Assembly (NCBI RefSeq): GCF_006829085.1
Contig: NZ_BJTC01000007.1
Coordinates: 48,121-112,120 of the forward strand
Origin: Chryseobacterium sp. ON_d1
GTDB lineage: Bacteria; Bacteroidota; Bacteroidia; Flavobacteriales; Weeksellaceae
DNA: 64,000 nucleotides
Reading direction: 5' to 3'
The notes beneath the pieces were generated by a model. The model saw only the letters and a list, made by a program, of their open reading frames with translations, was not told where the DNA came from and searched no databases. Made by a program: the position numbers and the translations under genes. Shown here in pieces: positions 43,514 through 52,743 of the stretch. Position 1 is the first letter of the stretch, and the number at the start of each line of letters is the position of its first letter.

Positions 43514-45089
43514 AAATATCTGATATTTGATTGAACCCGTGAATATGCAGGTGGTTGTTATGTCTGGGGGTAGCGGTATGGGTCGTATGAGGCAGCCGCG
43601 TTGTTGCATTGTCTGCAGTACTCGTATTGGAAGTATTTGAAAAATCCTCTGACCGGCCTAATATAAATCCAAAATCATAAAGAATATTCCGGAGAATGAC
43701 CTGGTTGTCATAATCAAAATTGGCCGCTGTAAGGATGGTATTGACTCCATCCTGCTGGGTCGTTAATAAATTCAGATCCCCGGCTTCTCCATTGACGTGT
43801 TCGGCACTGGGATAGCATGAGGCATCAGCATAGGAAAACCCCTGGGATACGATATAATGCTCGTGTCCTTCCTGTCTGAACTGTGCCAGTGCTCCTAAGA
43901 ATCCGGAGAATAAGTCCGGTTGAATGCTCCTTCTTCTGGTATGCTGAAAGCCGTATCGGATGATGACGCCATCACGGTTATAATTGAACGCTTCAAAGAT
44001 CTGTGACCCAACCCCTGTATTCTGTAAAATATCCATATTGACAAGCTCTACATTGTCTTGCTGATTGGCATACCATTTATCAGTGGCTCCGTCACCCAGT
44101 GTCCCGTTGGAATACACCAGCAGCTGATGGGCATCAATCTGTTCTCCTGCAGCTCTGTTTGCCGTGAAATCTATAGTCTCCAGCAGAGTTCCTCTCTGGG
44201 CCACCGGTGGAATGGTATTGACTCTTCTTTTTCGGGTTACCGTTTCCTTTATTCTTGAACAAATTCTGTGTTCATTATCATTCTGGTCATAATAAAAATA
44301 AACGGCTTCAGTAGAATGGCGATTCACAACCTTCTGGATTCTTCTTCTTCCTCCCGCATTATTCAATGGTAAAGTATTATAAACATTACTGCCATGATGA
44401 ATGGTATATATATTTTTATTCACCACCCTGAATCTTGTGGTATCATTCAGGAAAATACCGGCTCCGTTTACTTCTTCCTGCCCCTCTCCGTAAGCACAGG
44501 GATTATTGTCTGTTCTTTCTACGACCACTTCCAGGTTGATGTTGCCGTCTCCCAGTCTTTGGGACCATTCATCGAAAGTAGCTCTTCCATCCGGTCTCAG
44601 CTGTAATTTGATAATCGCTTTATTGATATGATCACTCTGCAGATTGCTGTAATGGGCATGGCTTCCATCTCTGTTGTTAAGAGCATCAAAATTTCCAACC
44701 CGTACTGTAAACAATCTCTGTGCCTCATACCGGTCAGGAGATATAAAACGCATTAGCTGTAATGTATCTGTATTTTCTGTCATGGTACTGGCTGAAGGTC
44801 TTATCACCACATCGATATCCAGGTCTGTCATATTGCTGGTTTCTATAACCAGATATACTGTTTTTCCCAATATCGAATCATAGGGAATGTCCTGGTTCTG
44901 ATGGTCTTGCTGTACATGGGCGGAATCAATTTTTGTGAAATTGACTCTTGTTCCATTGTCTGTCGTGACCTTCTTGGCAAAATAAACATCCGTAATACGC
45001 TGTAATGAATTATCGGGAGTATCCGGAGCCAATGGGCTGTTTAATGTCTGTGTCTGCCCGGAGTCTGTGATGGTAATGCGTGTTGCCAT
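43506..45089 (-). CDS. Putative T6SS effector, M15-type cell-wall peptidase
   Basis: A 527-residue protein without signal peptide. About residues 30-230 form a beta-rich module starting ITDVYFAKKV and including GKTVYLVIETSNM and IFLNDTTRFRV, shared with two other proteins in this operon. The C-terminal part has SAEHVNGEAGDLN (S-x-H-x-x-G-x-A-x-D, about 428-437) and NHLHIHGF (HxH, about 512-514), the zinc-ligand pattern of M15 D,D-/L,D-carboxypeptidases. It would cut peptidoglycan peptides in a target cell after T6SS delivery. Followed by an overlapping lipoprotein. Confidence 0.7.
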   Translation of the reverse strand: MATRITITDSGQTQTLNSPLAPDTPDNSLQRITDVYFAKKVTTDNGTRVNFTKIDSAHVQQDHQNQDIPYDSILGKTVYLVIETSNMTDLDIDVVIRPSASTMTENTDTLQLMRFISPDRYEAQRLFTVRVGNFDALNNRDGSHAHYSNLQSDHINKAIIKLQLRPDGRATFDEWSQRLGDGNINLEVVVERTDNNPCAYGEGQEEVNGAGIFLNDTTRFRVVNKNIYTIHHGSNVYNTLPLNNAGGRRRIQKVVNRHSTEAVYFYYDQNDNEHRICSRIKETVTRKRRVNTIPPVAQRGTLLETIDFTANRAAGEQIDAHQLLVYSNGTLGDGATDKWYANQQDNVELVNMDILQNTGVGSQIFEAFNYNRDGVIIRYGFQHTRRRSIQPDLFSGFLGALAQFRQEGHEHYIVSQGFSYADASCYPSAEHVNGEAGDLNLLTTQQDGVNTILTAANFDYDNQVILRNILYDFGFILGRSEDFSNTSNTSTADNATTRLPHTTHTATPRHNNHLHIHGFNQISDIYA

Positions 45090-45090
45090 T

Positions 45091-45294
45091 TTAAAACTTT
45101 TCTTTTTTTAATATGGGAGTTACTGCTATTTCCTGACGGGGATGGTCCATGATTGTATTTTCCTTAGCTGAAGGAAGGCTCATGCATCCAATTAATAAAC
45201 ATACACTGCCGGAATGGCATAATCTTTCGCTGAATTTTTTATCCGGCGGGCTCAGTATTTCTTCAATCCATCCTATTTTTTTATAATTCTTCAT
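45091..45294 (-). CDS. Small ORF between effector genes
   Basis: A 67-residue reading frame that overlaps the preceding gene by 14 bp and ends 1 bp before the start of the M15-type effector, an arrangement that suggests coupled translation. The sequence has no recognised motif (one cysteine-containing hydrophobic patch, VCLLIGCMSLPSA). It may be a real small protein or chance open frame. Confidence 0.35.
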   Translation of the reverse strand: MKNYKKIGWIEEILSPPDKKFSERLCHSGSVCLLIGCMSLPSAKENTIMDHPRQEIAVTPILKKEKF

Positions 45295-46150
45295 GGCTTA
45301 TTTCTTTTATATGATAGATGATTTTCTTTTGGTAGTTTTCCCCCAGGGAAAATTCTATGGTAAGTTTATGTTCCAGCACTTCTTTGGTGGTGGAATCTAA
45401 TAACATCTGTCCTTTGTATTTTTCAAGTTTCGGAACATCTGTTTCGCTGTGATAGGTTATTTCTTTTCTTTTCATTGCACCATAAAACATTTCCCAGTTT
45501 TTCTCCGAAGGAATATTGCCGGTGTACTGTAAAAGCAATAATTCATCATCACAGCGCATGGCTTCCGTTTGTACAGTCTCATTGATATCTATTATGGTAC
45601 TGTCCATAAAATTACTGTAGCGTACCTTATGCGTTACCAGATTTTCCTTGTCATACCAGCCATAAAATTTATGGAGGATCATCCCAAAATGAATATTTTT
45701 TAAAAAATCCTGACTCACTAATTTTTCATTTTGGTAAAATGTTTTTAAAAACTGATAAATATCTTCTGCCTTTTTACCAATATAAGACCGGGAGAGCCTT
45801 TCCACAGCCTTTTCCGCTCTGTCCTGAAGAATTGATAATCCCTGTACATCTTTTAAACGGCCATATTCATCGGTTATAAGAACTACATCATCATTGATAT
45901 CTGCAACTCTGGCTAAAAAATCCTTTTCAGATAATGAAAGTTCCTTATCGCGGTGAACTCTGTCAAAAACTTCAATATGGTATTCAAATCTATCAGCTTC
46001 CAAACGCTTCAGCGTGACATGAAAGTTTTTGTTAAGCTCGCTTCTGTGTACTTTCCCATAGATTGTGGTGTATTCATTACAGGAATAGCGGTAAAATTTC
46101 TTTCCTTCTGAAAGATTTAATTTAACATTGATGGGAAATACAGGCTCCAT
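45281..46150 (-). CDS. Protein of unknown function in VgrG island (possible effector partner)
   Basis: A 289-residue soluble protein, no signal peptide. N-terminal half is beta-rich (RYSCNEYTTIYGKV... DRFEYHIEVFDRV), the middle helical (LQDRAEKAVERLSRSYIGKKAEDIYQFL), the end beta-rich again. It does not carry the shared effector module. As it lies upstream of the M15-type effector in the transcript, a chaperone or loading factor is conceivable; equally it may be part of another effector-immunity set. Unassigned. Confidence 0.6.
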   Translation of the reverse strand: MEPVFPINVKLNLSEGKKFYRYSCNEYTTIYGKVHRSELNKNFHVTLKRLEADRFEYHIEVFDRVHRDKELSLSEKDFLARVADINDDVVLITDEYGRLKDVQGLSILQDRAEKAVERLSRSYIGKKAEDIYQFLKTFYQNEKLVSQDFLKNIHFGMILHKFYGWYDKENLVTHKVRYSNFMDSTIIDINETVQTEAMRCDDELLLLQYTGNIPSEKNWEMFYGAMKRKEITYHSETDVPKLEKYKGQMLLDSTTKEVLEHKLTIEFSLGENYQKKIIYHIKEISHEEL

Positions 46151-46198
46151 AATTTCTCACTCGTTTTATCAACTTGTTATTGCAGATTACCCCATTTT

Positions 46199-46681
46199 TT
46201 ATTTGAAAACTACTTTTCCACCTGAAGAAATCCACTGGTTTTTTTTATTCCATGATCCGTCACAGTCCTGCTGCATCTGTTTTACTATTTTGGCTTTTTT
46301 CAGATCAATAATGGCACAGGTATAGTTTTCATGGAGGGTGCTGTCTTTATCACTTTCGTGCACATAATCTTTGATGATGGCATCTACCACTACATAGTTA
46401 GCATTAGGAGACAGCCGGTAGAAGAGCTCACTTCCAATGCCTTTGTATTCATTGCCTTTATCCACTTTTATACGCTTCTTTTTATTCATGATATAGAGAT
46501 TGTACCACAGTTTCGTATTGTTATTATAGGAGGCATAGTATAATGATAAAGTATTATTTAAAGCAATAAGGGTGTCCTTCTTTACTGTTTTATTGTGCTC
46601 ATAATGATCTCGCCGGGAAACGGTGTTTCCGCATGTAATACAAATGACTAAAATCATTACGATGGATGTAATTTTTTTCAT
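46199..46681 (-). CDS. Exported lipoprotein, candidate immunity for effector 2
   Basis: A 160-residue protein with lipid signal peptide (ICITCGN, Cys at 17) and a beta-rich body with acidic patches. Its start overlaps the end of the upstream effector gene by 4 bp (ATGA). The set of secreted lipoprotein directly behind a putative wall-degrading effector repeats three times in this operon, which supports an immunity role here. Confidence 0.6.
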   Translation of the reverse strand: MKKITSIVMILVICITCGNTVSRRDHYEHNKTVKKDTLIALNNTLSLYYASYNNNTKLWYNLYIMNKKKRIKVDKGNEYKGIGSELFYRLSPNANYVVVDAIIKDYVHESDKDSTLHENYTCAIIDLKKAKIVKQMQQDCDGSWNKKNQWISSGGKVVFK

Positions 46682-48342
46682 GACAGATTGGAATTTTTTT
46701 TCATTTTTTCATACCGTTTATCCATATCGGTACCTCTTCTGTTATTACCGTAATCATCAAGGATTTCCTGCTCATACTGGCTATGCTTATCTCCCCATTC
46801 AGCAGGGTTTCTTGATAGTTTTTCTACCTTTTCTCCTTCCTTTTTAGTTTTATTTTCTTTCGCTGTATTGGCATCTTTTTTAGCAAAAAACCGGCCTAAT
46901 GCGGCACCGAAATCATCTTTTACCAATGCCGGTCTGTTGATGTGATGATCCAATACGGTGGCCTTGCCCAGTTTGGATTGTAAATAATCTGACAATTTAT
47001 AAGAGTAGCCTGTAGGAGTTATAGGAAGTACGACCTCTTTCAGCCTCTTGATAAAATCCAGCACCTGTTTTTCCTGAAAAGTCTTATCAATAACAGCATT
47101 TACAATCGGCTGAAGAGGCTTACATTCCACTGTTTTGCCAAATAAGGATTCTTTACAGTTTTCTCTGATTTTGTTTGATAATGTATTCCCCGTAATTTTT
47201 TCTGCTTTGGAATTTGAAGGATCTTTATAATACAGAATTCCGGATTCTACTGTCCATCCGCATGATACAAATAATTCGTCATATTTCTCAGGGTACTGGG
47301 CTTTAAACTCTTCAACCTGTGTTGTAAACTCACCTTTTCCTGTATGATCCACCGTTTTCTGCATGGCACCGGCAGTTAATATCATCTGTTCGCCGGAAAG
47401 GTCCCAGTCATAGGACTGCACAGAATCTAATTTTCCTTCATTTTCAGACATTCCTATCAAAATAGCCTTTTCTTCAGTCGTGATTTTCTTGTCTTCGATC
47501 AGTGTATCCCAATCAGCATAGTTTTCAAGTTTTTTTGTTCCCCAGTAGGCAGGTCCATATTTTCCGCTATACCGGGTGCATGTAATATCATAATTGTTTC
47601 CGCAATTACAATATCTGATCTCAAACCTTTCATTGTCCTTATTTAAAAATTCATGCGTATCATCCGGAAACTTCACTTCATCCTCAGTTCCCGTTATTTC
47701 TGCTTTGAAATATAAGAAAGCATTCCTGTCGTCTCTTTTATTAAACTTATCAATCAGTTTTTTCAGATCTTCATCAGTTTTGGGACGCATCGTTATTTCT
47801 TTAGCATACACCAGTGTTCCGTTGATCGTGAATTCTATTTTGGTTTTCTCTTCTTCACCATCCAGAAACTTTACGGGATTTTCATAAATGTTTTCTGCAT
47901 TTTTCAGTTTATTTTCATAGATCTCAACAGAGAGCTTTCCGCTTGCACCTTCACAGTTAGCGACTACCCATACTTTCTTTTTAATGGTCGTACTGTTTAT
48001 TCTCTCAAAATCAAAATCCGGGCTGCCATCTGTTTTTTTTGCCTGTACCTCTTCTTCCCAGGTGACTTTTACCGATTCTTTTGCTTTTAGTTTTACCGAA
48101 TCTTCTTTATCAGCCTGTATGTTTCTTCTTCCTTTTTTTTCATACTTCTTTTTGACATCAGATACCATACCGCCACTTTTCACTGTGTACGTTTCTTCCT
48201 TGGTTTCCCAGGTCATTTTGGGAACCTGTTTTGCAAAATATATTTTTACCACATTCACTTCATGATCTACCTGGTGTGGCAGATCATAAACCTTTTGATT
48301 GGGGTTTGCAGCATAATCATCTTGTTTTTGTGTTTCACTCAT
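46678..48342 (-). CDS. Putative T6SS effector 2, lysozyme-like C-terminus
   Basis: A 554-residue protein, no signal peptide. About residues 29-245 form the operon's shared module (VVKIYFAKQV, KKVWVVANCEGASGKLSVEIY, EFLNKDNERFEIRY), with a K/E-rich insertion at 55-115. From about 290 the segment IGMSENEGKLDSVQSYDWD...ILTAGAMQKT resembles muramidase-type lysozyme-like domains with a catalytic Glu (E300 or E302). The end is charged and probably disordered. Function as a peptidoglycan glycosidase is plausible, less certain than for the other two effectors. Confidence 0.6.
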   Translation of the reverse strand: MSETQKQDDYAANPNQKVYDLPHQVDHEVNVVKIYFAKQVPKMTWETKEETYTVKSGGMVSDVKKKYEKKGRRNIQADKEDSVKLKAKESVKVTWEEEVQAKKTDGSPDFDFERINSTTIKKKVWVVANCEGASGKLSVEIYENKLKNAENIYENPVKFLDGEEEKTKIEFTINGTLVYAKEITMRPKTDEDLKKLIDKFNKRDDRNAFLYFKAEITGTEDEVKFPDDTHEFLNKDNERFEIRYCNCGNNYDITCTRYSGKYGPAYWGTKKLENYADWDTLIEDKKITTEEKAILIGMSENEGKLDSVQSYDWDLSGEQMILTAGAMQKTVDHTGKGEFTTQVEEFKAQYPEKYDELFVSCGWTVESGILYYKDPSNSKAEKITGNTLSNKIRENCKESLFGKTVECKPLQPIVNAVIDKTFQEKQVLDFIKRLKEVVLPITPTGYSYKLSDYLQSKLGKATVLDHHINRPALVKDDFGAALGRFFAKKDANTAKENKTKKEGEKVEKLSRNPAEWGDKHSQYEQEILDDYGNNRRGTDMDKRYEKMKKNSNLS

Positions 48343-48362
48343 AGCGTTCTATTTTGAGCTTA

Positions 48363-48938
48363 TTAGTAAAAATCATTGGATTGATTATATTTTGTTTCTA
48401 AGTCTTTGAGTACTTTTAACCTTAATTTTGAAGGTAAATCTTTCAATGTAACATTCAGATTATCTTTGAGCTTACATTTGCCTTCCTGTTCGCAGTAATA
48501 CTTTATATGGTGTAAATACTTTTTACGGTTATACAATATGATGTAGGAGACTTTTGTATCATTATCCCAGTTTCCGCAATAGGTAAAAGGTATTAAAACA
48601 GCCTGATGTTTATCTATGTTATTAATGGATATATTCTCAGCTTTTACATGGATTAAACCGGATTGTGCATAGGGATAATTGTAATCTATGCTGTTACTGT
48701 AATTTTTATTTTTAACAGTGGCACTGATCAGGGTTACGGCTCCGTCAAATCTGTTTTTTTCAGAATTACAGGGATTAATTACTTTTACTGTAAGCTTACT
48801 GGATATGCCTCCGTCTTTGAAGTTTTTATTTATGATCAGTGAGTCCTGATAATACCTTTTCAAAGTATCATTCACAGACTTTTGTCCGCAAACAGGAATA
48901 CAGAAAAGTAATACCATACTAGTAACTGAGCTTTTCAT
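48363..48938 (-). CDS. Exported protein, candidate immunity for effector 1
   Basis: A 191-residue protein; the start at 48938 (MKSSVTSMVLLFCIPVCGQ) gives a clean signal peptide, and overlaps the upstream amidase gene by 20 bp. The body is beta-rich with several lysines and a terminal helical tail. Position directly behind an amidase-type effector and export to the periplasm suggest immunity. No family recognised. Confidence 0.6.
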   Translation of the reverse strand: MKSSVTSMVLLFCIPVCGQKSVNDTLKRYYQDSLIINKNFKDGGISSKLTVKVINPCNSEKNRFDGAVTLISATVKNKNYSNSIDYNYPYAQSGLIHVKAENISINNIDKHQAVLIPFTYCGNWDNDTKVSYIILYNRKKYLHHIKYYCEQEGKCKLKDNLNVTLKDLPSKLRLKVLKDLETKYNQSNDFY

Positions 48939-50598
48939 TTTTTGTATAATAAATAGGTAATTCATCATCTTCAGATTTTTTGGTATACTCTATGGGATAT
49001 ATGGAGGAAGTCCTTTGTCCGAAGGTTCCTACACAGACTTTGTTTCCCTGATTTCCTCCCAGATAATAGATGGTTTTGCCATCATTACTCTTTCCGACAG
49101 CTATGCTTACGTGGTGTTTGTTTAATAAAACACATATTGAACCCAGTAGAGGCTGATTACCAGCAATAAGCTTCCCCCATACCGGATCGTCAAATTCTTC
49201 TTTTTCCAGTCCTTTTTTATCGGTCGGGTTCTTCTTAAGCCCGGCTCTGTATCTTGTCTTTTCTTCTCCGTATGAATAGGCACCCGGGTCTAATTGAGCA
49301 GAATATCCTGTGTTTTTTAAACACCATCCCACAAATGAAGCACACCAGGAGCTGTTATCCGTATTGGCGCAGGCTTTTGGCTTATTTTGCCGGTTTACAG
49401 CATGATATTCATCTACAATTTTTGAACAGTGCGTGGCTTCTGAAACGCCAAGTTCCTGCTCCTCCCGGGCCTTAACAACCCATGGCTGCTCAAGGTATTT
49501 TATTTTAAAATATTTACCGGCTTCATTTAAGAAGGTGTTTTTCAGGCTGCTGCTTCCTTCTTTACCCAGATATTCAATTTTAGGCTCATCAGAAGTAACT
49601 TCTATATATACCGAGGCTTCTTTGTCCGGACTTGCAGCTATAAGCTTGGCTAAATTAAATGACAGGTCATCAGCACGCTGATTGAGCATCAGCTTTAGCA
49701 CTGCTTTGTTTTTGAACTGGCTTGAATTTTCTATTGTGGGATCATTGGCAAAATTATCAACATCTATTTCAAATTCACTTTTTGCTTTTATGCCCGCATA
49801 TTTCGAAGCATCAGTAACTTTTTCCACATCTTTTATATCAATTAAGCTTACTTCAGTATCAATATCCGTCAGAACTTTATTTTTACCGCTTTTAATCTTA
49901 ACTTTTATTTTTTTTCCTGAAAGTCCTTCCGTCTCAACAATTAAGGCAACCTGATAACTTAATCCCCGTTCTGTTATTTTTTCCATAGATATTTTTGTAG
50001 TATCTACTTTCTTTTTTACAGAAACTTTTTTCCCCAGTTTTTTGTTATAGACTTCCTCCTCCTTTTCAACAGGAGAGCCTTTCTCTGCGGTCCATTTTAC
50101 AAAGTAGGCATCAATTATTTTAGGAGTTTCATTATTTTGAATTTCACTTTTTATACTTTCAGCTTTCGGAATCGGTGTCGCAGCCGCAGCATTAAACTCA
50201 GGGTCACAGTCTATATAAGACTCTTTTACCAGCACGGTCTGTTCCTGGATAACAGAGGTTCCCAGATTTTGCCAGGGCGTTAATTTTATCACACTCATAC
50301 AGGGTGGAGGAGGTATTTTTCTGGCAGGCCATTTCGGGTGTCCGCAGGTTCCTTTGAACTGAAGGTTGACCATATTGTTCCCATCGCCCTTTGTAGCAAA
50401 TAACTTATCCTGAAGGATGATCTCGTTTGAGGTTACTTTCAATTCTCCCGGCGCCTGGGCATAAGGACACTTCAAGGTGGCTCCATGCATTACCATTTCC
50501 CTCTTTTCTGAAGGAGAATCATCGTTGGATCTTTTTTGTTTTTCTGCCCTTTTCTCAGAAAGTTTCTGATCATGTGCTGAAGTATTCTGATCTTCCAT
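48919..50598 (-). CDS. Putative T6SS effector 1: DUF4280 PAAR-like plus CHAP/NlpC-type amidase
   Basis: A 559-residue protein in three parts. Residues about 36-135 are a DUF4280 PAAR-like domain (HGATLKCPYA, C44, C85, C100, C131), which caps VgrG. Residues about 160-372 are the module shared with the two other effectors (IDAYFVKWT, YQVALIVETEGLSGKK, TFLNEAGKYFKIKY). Residues about 380-559 form a TIGR02594/CHAP-like peptidase with C419 in NSSWCASFVGWC and H495/H496 in NKHHVSIAVG. It would cut peptidoglycan. It is the first gene after vgrG. Confidence 0.8.
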   Translation of the reverse strand: MEDQNTSAHDQKLSEKRAEKQKRSNDDSPSEKREMVMHGATLKCPYAQAPGELKVTSNEIILQDKLFATKGDGNNMVNLQFKGTCGHPKWPARKIPPPPCMSVIKLTPWQNLGTSVIQEQTVLVKESYIDCDPEFNAAAATPIPKAESIKSEIQNNETPKIIDAYFVKWTAEKGSPVEKEEEVYNKKLGKKVSVKKKVDTTKISMEKITERGLSYQVALIVETEGLSGKKIKVKIKSGKNKVLTDIDTEVSLIDIKDVEKVTDASKYAGIKAKSEFEIDVDNFANDPTIENSSQFKNKAVLKLMLNQRADDLSFNLAKLIAASPDKEASVYIEVTSDEPKIEYLGKEGSSSLKNTFLNEAGKYFKIKYLEQPWVVKAREEQELGVSEATHCSKIVDEYHAVNRQNKPKACANTDNSSWCASFVGWCLKNTGYSAQLDPGAYSYGEEKTRYRAGLKKNPTDKKGLEKEEFDDPVWGKLIAGNQPLLGSICVLLNKHHVSIAVGKSNDGKTIYYLGGNQGNKVCVGTFGQRTSSIYPIEYTKKSEDDELPIYYTKNEKLSY

Positions 50599-50687
50599 GT
50601 GTTAATATTTTAGATTGGATTCAAAGGTTGAGGTTAGAATCATTCGTTGGTAACAGATGAAACCGACTTTCCTCATCCAAAGCAGGC

Positions 50688-52571
50688 CTAACCTTTACTT
50701 ACTTTAACGTCTTTTCCTCCCTGAAATACGGCCAATGATGTTCCTCTCAGCTTTAAATCACCTTTAGAGGTCTGTATATCAGCTTCTCCGGAAATACTTC
50801 TAAAGGTATTGCCTGTGCTTTCTGTCTGATCTTTTTTTACGGTAACACTTTTATTCTCAGAGGTCTGAGTATATCTCTTTGTAATTGATTCGGTATGGTC
50901 ATTGCCAATATGCAGAGTACTGTCCTGTCCAATCTTAGTGGTCATATTTCTTCCCACAGAAATCTGCATATCTTCGCCTGCCGTGAAAGTCATATTTTTC
51001 GGTGCAGTAACATGAATATTGCCCTGTCCATCCATAAAATAGGTATTTCCGCTTGGATCTTTAATGGTTACACTTTTTTCGGCATCATTCATTAATACCT
51101 TAATACCGCTTCTGGTTTGTATGGACTTCAGATGATTGTCTACGCCTCCGCCCAGACCTACCTGGCCATGGAACATTCCCCCCATTGCAAACGGGAAATC
51201 GGGATTGTGGTATTCAAATCCTACCATTACCTGATCGCCAACTTCAGGAATGGCTACAAAACCTCTGTTTTGAGCTACAGCATCTGTTCCTCCCGCATCA
51301 GGACTCATCATTCTGATAAAATGGGTGGTGTCATTTAACTGCCAGTCAAACCGAACCTGTATTCTGCCCTGATTCAATGGATCTGTGTTCGATATTACGG
51401 TGGCCACCTGAGGTTCTGCCTTAGGCATTTCAAAATCAGGTTTTGGCATAAAGCCGGTGCCTTCAGCAATAGCTTCAAAGCTTCCTGTATAATATCCTCT
51501 TGCATTCACTTCGTGGCTCACCTCCGTAATCATAAGGGTGGTAAAATGCGAAGTATCATTGGTATCGGTCTTCCTCATAGCTAAATCTGCCACACAGCCA
51601 ATGTACAGGAATGGCACTGTCGTGTGTCCTGTAACCGTAAAAACTTCTACCGCTTTACTTCCCCTTGCACTCTTCTGGGAGTCATCCACATCCAGAAACA
51701 TATTGGCATTAACGGGAGTAGGAGTCAGTGAACGGGTGGTAAAAATAGTGTCATTCAGTTCATAGGCTTTGGCAGATAATTCTCCTAAGTGCTGTACACG
51801 GTCATAAGAACCCACCATCTTCGTATGGCTGCTGCTGTTATAACCAAAGTATTCCGGCTTGGTGTGAACTGCTTTTAGTTCCACAATCACATCCGTTACA
51901 TTGCTTCCGTATACCAGTTGGATCGGTTTTTCAGAAGGGGGAAGCTTTCCGAAATGAAGAATTTCTCCGTCATAATAAAATTGCTCTCCGTAGGCTTCTG
52001 CAATCCTTGTAAGATAATTGTAATGGGTTTCGTTGTATTGTGAACTGTAACTGATGTAACTTTTGTTTTGTGGGTCTATCCTGAAATCGAATTTATTTGT
52101 TCCCAATGTTTCCTTGATAATCCGGTTGGCAATAATATTGGTATTCACCGTCTGGCTTCCTCCGAAACTTTGGGTATGGGGAGCAGCATCCATCAGAATA
52201 GTTGGGCTTTTTCCTTTTAAGATGATATTTCCCAGGCTCATTTTTTCCTGACTGAATGCTACCTGGGTAATGAGACCCACAAATGTTCTTTCAGGGCTCT
52301 CATTTTCGGCATCTTTATATTTAAAAACAATGGTGATTCTCTTACCTAAAAACTTTTGGGCCTGCTCCAGGTTGTGATTTTGTACCTCACCTAAAGAGTC
52401 ATGAGCCAATACCAGTTCAAAATCATGGTGCTTTCTTGCACTCTGCTGTAAACGAAAGTGTTTAAAGTGATTGATAGTCTTGCCCTCAACCACAATATCC
52501 AGTTTTACCACCCGGTTAATGCCCGAAATGTGGTTGTCTGAAACTTTCTCAGAATTTGAGGAGTTTTTCAT
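50688..52571 (-). CDS. vgrG: Type VI secretion VgrG spike
   Basis: A 627-residue VgrG of the Bacteroidota T6SSiii type; start at 52571 (MKNSSNSEKVSD) excludes an upstream hydrophobic reading that does not belong to the family. Domains: gp27-like hub (about 20-330), gp5 OB-fold (about 395-480: NQGRIQVRFDW, PEVGDQVMVGFEYHNPDFPF), and a beta-helical stalk (about 500-627) of 8-residue strand repeats. First gene of a minus-strand unit with three effector-immunity sets. It is unrelated in detail to the eCIS spike at 4190. No sheath, TssB/C or membrane complex genes are in the window. Confidence 0.95.
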   Translation of the reverse strand: MKNSSNSEKVSDNHISGINRVVKLDIVVEGKTINHFKHFRLQQSARKHHDFELVLAHDSLGEVQNHNLEQAQKFLGKRITIVFKYKDAENESPERTFVGLITQVAFSQEKMSLGNIILKGKSPTILMDAAPHTQSFGGSQTVNTNIIANRIIKETLGTNKFDFRIDPQNKSYISYSSQYNETHYNYLTRIAEAYGEQFYYDGEILHFGKLPPSEKPIQLVYGSNVTDVIVELKAVHTKPEYFGYNSSSHTKMVGSYDRVQHLGELSAKAYELNDTIFTTRSLTPTPVNANMFLDVDDSQKSARGSKAVEVFTVTGHTTVPFLYIGCVADLAMRKTDTNDTSHFTTLMITEVSHEVNARGYYTGSFEAIAEGTGFMPKPDFEMPKAEPQVATVISNTDPLNQGRIQVRFDWQLNDTTHFIRMMSPDAGGTDAVAQNRGFVAIPEVGDQVMVGFEYHNPDFPFAMGGMFHGQVGLGGGVDNHLKSIQTRSGIKVLMNDAEKSVTIKDPSGNTYFMDGQGNIHVTAPKNMTFTAGEDMQISVGRNMTTKIGQDSTLHIGNDHTESITKRYTQTSENKSVTVKKDQTESTGNTFRSISGEADIQTSKGDLKLRGTSLAVFQGGKDVKVSKG

Positions 52572-52707
52572 AATATTTTGTACGTTTTTTTTTGGTATTA
52601 TGTCACCGAATTTAGATAAAAAATAGATTACATAATGTAAATTTTCGTTAAATATGTAAAATTGTAGTAAAACTACGATCAATAAAAATCCTGTTCGCAG
52701 CAAAATA

Positions 52708-52740
52708 AAAAGAGCCTTTCAGGAAATGAAAGGCTCTTTT
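52708..52740. terminator. Terminator between vgrG operon leader and MG2 protein gene
   Basis: AAAAGAGCCTTTCA / TGAAAGGCTCTTTT, a perfect 14-bp stem with a 5-nt loop, just beyond the stop of the minus-strand gene 52744-55134. Confidence 0.85.
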
Positions 52741-52743
52741 TAA

